From: an uncultured Nitrosopumilaceae archaeon
GTDB lineage: Archaea > Thermoproteota > Nitrososphaeria > Nitrososphaerales > Nitrosopumilaceae
DNA length: 7,414 nucleotides
Direction of reading: 5' to 3'
Assembly (NCBI GenBank): GCA_937875805.1
Contig: CALFHG010000034.1
Coordinates: 1 to 7,414, forward strand
Shown: positions 5,553-7,414 of the stretch, piece after piece
Position numbering within the stretch: position 1 is the first letter of the stretch
Layout of the letters: every line of letters starts with the position of its first letter
The notes under the pieces: generated by a model
The model's input: the letters and a program-made list of their open reading frames with translations, nothing else
The model's database searches: none
Told to the model about the DNA's origin: nothing
Program-made: the position numbers and the translations under genes

Positions 5553-6170
5553 TTGCTAAATCTAGGAATTCTAATCTCAGGTCGCGGAAGCAATATGGAA
5601 TCAATCCTAAAGGCAATTAAGAAAAAAAAGATTCCAATTAATCCAGCAATAGTAATTTCTAACAAACAGGATGCAAAAGGTCTAAAAATTGCCGAAAAGT
5701 TAGGAGTCAAAATTGAAGTGGTTGAAAGTAAAGATTTCAAAGGAAGTAGAGCAGAATACGATAAAAAAATCATCGCCATCCTAACAAAATACGGAGTTAC
5801 ACCAAAAAATGGTCTTGTGTGTCTTGCAGGATTTATGAGAATTATTAGTCCAGAATTTGTAAAAAAATACAAGAACAGAATAATCAACATTCATCCAGCT
5901 TTACTGCCTGCATTCCCAGGGTTGAATTCACAGAAACAAGCAATAGAGTACGGTGCAAAGTATTCAGGATGTTCAGTGCACTTTGTAGATACAGGGATGG
6001 ATACAGGGCCTGTAATCATTCAAGCAGTAGTCAAAGTAAACGAGAAAGATACAGAAGAAACATTATCTAAAAAAATTCTAAAAGAAGAACATAGAATTTA
6101 TCCAGAAGCAGTTAATCTTTTTGCTAGAAAGAAAATCAAAGTCTCAGGTCGAAGGACTGTAATTAGCTAA
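5553..6170 (+). CDS. purN: Phosphoribosylglycinamide formyltransferase (GAR transformylase)
   Basis: This 205-residue cytoplasmic enzyme transfers a formyl group from 10-formyltetrahydrofolate to GAR, the third step of purine biosynthesis. Visible family features are the N-terminal phosphate-binding loop LISGRGSNMESIL (7-19), VISNKQDAKGL (34-44), LAGFMRIISPEFV (91-103), the catalytic block INIHPALLPAFPG (111-123; N112 and H114) and SVHFVDTGMDTGPVIIQ (141-157; D150 as the expected catalytic Asp). All three catalytic residues are present and the length is normal. The only start that keeps the glycine-rich loop is the TTG at 5553; the next in-frame ATG (5595) would delete it. A TATA-like element ~31 nt upstream suggests a leaderless TTG start. 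The stop codon overlaps that of the convergent cupin gene. folD, supplying the folate donor pathway, lies about 700 nt downstream on the same strand but in a separate unit. Confidence 0.93.
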   Translation: MLNLGILISGRGSNMESILKAIKKKKIPINPAIVISNKQDAKGLKIAEKLGVKIEVVESKDFKGSRAEYDKKIIAILTKYGVTPKNGLVCLAGFMRIISPEFVKKYKNRIINIHPALLPAFPGLNSQKQAIEYGAKYSGCSVHFVDTGMDTGPVIIQAVVKVNEKDTEETLSKKILKEEHRIYPEAVNLFARKKIKVSGRRTVIS

Positions 6171-6493
6171 GAATCAGGTCCGCCAAAAAAGTACAAGACT
6201 TTTAGTTCCTTTGTATTTCCATGGAAAAAGTGTTCCACATCTTTTGCTACAAAGAACAGTTTGTCTTTTGAAACTTTGTAATTTTTATTTTTAATTTTCA
6301 AAAAACCATCACCTGAAATAACATAGTATACTTCATCACTATCATGAGGGGTTTGAGTGTCTTCTTCACCAGGTTTCAAAACTAAAACTCCAGCAGCTAA
6401 ACTATCCTTGTTGATAAAAGTCTCAAAGTAAGAATTATTGTTTTTTAATTTTTCTAGATATGTATCTAAATCATACTCTAGCTTCAATGTCAC
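6167..6493 (-). CDS. Single-domain cupin protein
   Basis: This 108-residue protein is a small cupin beta-barrel. Cupin motif 1 reads PGEEDTQTPHDSDEVYYVISGDG (41-63), with H50 and E54 as likely metal ligands; the classical HxH pair is reduced to one His. Motif 2 reads FFVAKDVEHFFHGNTKEL (80-97), with H88 and the conserved Asn at 92 in H-x3-N; the usual P-x-G is replaced by A-x-D. So two or three ligands remain and a bound metal is plausible. Cupins of this size range from dioxygenases and isomerases to sugar or ligand sensors, so no substrate can be named. The GTG start sits inside the stop of the upstream ABM gene (GTGA overlap), implying translational coupling. It overlaps purN tail-to-tail by 4 nt. 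Confidence 0.78.
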   Translation of the reverse strand: MTLKLEYDLDTYLEKLKNNNSYFETFINKDSLAAGVLVLKPGEEDTQTPHDSDEVYYVISGDGFLKIKNKNYKVSKDKLFFVAKDVEHFFHGNTKELKVLYFFGGPDS

Positions 6494-6774
6494 TCAGCAG
6501 CTACTTCGTATGTTTTTCTTTGAGGATCAGCACTCATGAAAGAATGCCCAGTCGGATGGATTTTTTCATGTTCAGGGCTTTGGTGCATTTTGATAAAAGT
6601 GTCCTTACTCTCATGTTCTACGAGAATTCTATAGCTACCATCAGAGGATTTTAAGAATTTTCTTGAGATAAATCCAGGAAAATTACACAATACTTTGTTT
6701 GATTCAGCAAACCAGCTTTTGAAATCTTCTTCAGCACCGTCTTTTAATTGAATATCTGCTATCATTACAAACAT
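6490..6774 (-). CDS. Antibiotic biosynthesis monooxygenase (ABM)-domain protein
   Basis: This is 94 residues from the ATG at 6774 (MFVMIADIQLKDGAEEDF). The upstream ATG at 6834 would add 20 residues with no family character, and a TATA-like element sits ~27 nt before 6774. The pattern fits the ABM ferredoxin-like fold: first strand MIADIQLKDG, helix EEDFKSWFAESNKVLCNFPG, strand FISRKFLKSSDGSYRILVEHES, then KDTFIKMHQSPEHEKIH, where the W/F...H-x-S-x-E-H spacing is typical. The family forms dimers and includes quinol monooxygenases and IsdG-like heme-degrading enzymes, but many members have unknown function, and no heme or quinone ligand can be assigned here. It is the first gene of a two-gene unit with the cupin, sharing a GTGA stop/start overlap, so the two probably act together or on the same compound. 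Confidence 0.75.
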   Translation of the reverse strand: MFVMIADIQLKDGAEEDFKSWFAESNKVLCNFPGFISRKFLKSSDGSYRILVEHESKDTFIKMHQSPEHEKIHPTGHSFMSADPQRKTYEVAAE

Positions 6775-6795
6775 AATATGACTAGAAATTAGCCA

Positions 6796-6806
6796 CTTAA
6801 TTTCTT
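6796..6806 (-). promoter_or_regulatory. Possible TATA-like element for the ABM-cupin unit
   Basis: On the minus strand this reads AGAAATTAAGT, centred ~27 nt upstream of the ATG at 6774. That is the position expected for a leaderless archaeal transcript, and it supports 6774 rather than 6834 as the ABM start. The match is weak in A/T-rich DNA. Confidence 0.35.
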
Positions 6807-6837
6807 TTCTAAGATTTTCAACTAAGAATTCCAAGAA

Positions 6838-6846
6838 TTAAATATC
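6838..6846 (+). promoter_or_regulatory. TATA-like element for folD
   Basis: TTAAATATC is centred ~24 nt before the folD ATG at 6866, with no Shine-Dalgarno site between. This fits a leaderless start. Confidence 0.45.
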
Positions 6847-6865
6847 TACAAATCAAAAACAGATT

Positions 6866-7414
6866 ATGGTAGGAGTCAAAATTGATGGCAAACTTATTGC
6901 TCAATCAGTCAAGGATAGAGTCAAAAGAGCAGTAGAGGAGTTACAATCTCAAGGAATTTCACCCTGTTTAGCCACAGTCTTAATTGGAGACGACCCAGCT
7001 TCTGCCACATATGTGAGAAACAAGCACAAGGCATGTGAAGAGGTTGGAATTGTAACCAAAGACCACAAACTGGATGCAAATGTCACACAATCAGAATTAA
7101 TAAAAATTATCGATGAATTAAATTCAGACAGATCTGTTCACGGAATTCTAGTTCAATTACCGTTGCCAAAACAACTAGATGAATTTGCAACTACATCAAG
7201 AATATCTCCAATAAAAGACGTAGATGGTTTAACTCCACATAATGCAGGATTACTCACAATGAGAAAAGCAGCATTGGTGGCATGTACACCAACAGGTGTA
7301 ATGGAGATGTTTGATTATCACAATATTGATTTAGAAGGAAAAAATATTGTACTAATTAATCGAAGCAATCTAGTAGGAAAACCACTATATCATTTATTAT
7401 TAGAAAAAAATGCT
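6866..7414 (+). CDS. folD: Bifunctional methylenetetrahydrofolate dehydrogenase / methenyltetrahydrofolate cyclohydrolase, 3'-truncated by window edge
   Basis: The first 183 residues of an enzyme usually ~280-300 long are present; the rest runs off the window. FolD interconverts 5,10-methylene-, methenyl- and 10-formyl-tetrahydrofolate with NAD(P), supplying one-carbon units including the donor PurN uses. Visible motifs are SATYVRNKHKACEEVGI (46-62) with catalytic Y49 and K53, HGILVQLPLP (92-101), IKDVDGLTPHNAG (116-128) with the substrate-binding Asp residues, ACTPTG (139-144), and the start of the Rossmann nucleotide site LINRSNLVGKPL (163-174). The last is usually GRSxxVGxP; here N replaces the first Gly, a variation that I believe occurs in other FolD proteins. 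The ATG at 6866 matches the family N-terminus (VGVKIDGKLIAQSV) and is preceded by a TATA-like element at leaderless distance. The reading frame is intact to the last base. Confidence 0.93.
   Translation, partial: MVGVKIDGKLIAQSVKDRVKRAVEELQSQGISPCLATVLIGDDPASATYVRNKHKACEEVGIVTKDHKLDANVTQSELIKIIDELNSDRSVHGILVQLPLPKQLDEFATTSRISPIKDVDGLTPHNAGLLTMRKAALVACTPTGVMEMFDYHNIDLEGKNIVLINRSNLVGKPLYHLLLEKNA

Noticed and set aside
5549..5890. Antisense open frame within purN with a hydrophobic start resembling a membrane protein
   Set aside because: It is fully antisense to the clear catalytic motifs of purN. The hydrophobicity is a by-product of A/T-rich antisense reading.
6460..6654. Plus-strand open frame across the ABM-cupin junction
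   Set aside because: It is antisense to two recognisable coding regions and has no motif or promoter of its own.
6775..6834. 20-residue N-terminal extension of the ABM protein
   Set aside because: The fold begins at MFVMIADI. The extension would place the start upstream of the likely promoter.
1..7414. CRISPR array, insertion sequence, integrase site, tRNA or rRNA
   Set aside because: I saw no spaced repeats, terminal inverted repeats with transposase, cloverleaf-like sequence or rRNA-like stretch. Gaps are under 100 nt and the content is ordinary chromosomal.

Overview
The window is low-GC, tightly packed DNA that reads as archaeal, most likely an ammonia-oxidising thaumarchaeon of the Nitrosopumilus type. 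The basis is protein content (an F420-type Mer-like oxidoreductase, a MOFRL-family glycerate 2-kinase, an archaeal short beta-CASP nuclease and a short iron-type alcohol dehydrogenase) together with promoter architecture. Most starts lack a Shine-Dalgarno sequence and lie about 20-30 nt downstream of an A/T-rich TATA-like element, as expected for leaderless archaeal transcripts. The taxon is inferred from recognition, not from a database search.

Layout. 25-429 (+) is a small winged-helix-like basic protein whose 5' end looks frameshifted or uses an ATT start. It converges on and overlaps a small acidic protein (424-654, -). 715-1833 (-) is a Mer-like LLM flavin/F420 oxidoreductase. 1927-2871 (-) is a short iron-type alcohol dehydrogenase, divergent from the glycerate 2-kinase at 2923-4197 (+). 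4267-4521 (+) is a small Cys/His-rich putative zinc protein overlapping tail-to-tail with a metallo-beta-lactamase/beta-CASP nuclease (4514-5503, -). That nuclease is divergent from purN (5553-6170, +). purN overlaps tail-to-tail with a cupin (6167-6493, -), which is translationally coupled by a GTGA overlap to an upstream ABM-domain protein (6490-6774, -). The window ends inside folD (6866-7414, +).

How the genes relate. Several belong to central C1/C3 metabolism. FolD makes the methenyl/10-formyl tetrahydrofolate that PurN consumes in purine synthesis, and the Mer-like protein belongs to a family acting on C1 units or other F420 substrates. The alcohol dehydrogenase and the glycerate kinase appear to share one TATA element. 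A C3 semialdehyde reductase role (malonic semialdehyde in the 3-hydroxypropionate/4-hydroxybutyrate cycle, or tartronate semialdehyde feeding the kinase) is a reasonable hypothesis.

No mobile element, CRISPR array, rRNA or tRNA was found, and no defence-type or biosynthetic cluster is apparent. The points most worth a second look are the altered metal site of the alcohol dehydrogenase, two possible bidirectional core promoters, the disrupted start of the first gene, the variant C-terminal motif of the glycerate kinase, the Cys-repeat small protein and the coupled ABM-cupin pair. No intergenic stretch exceeds 100 bases.
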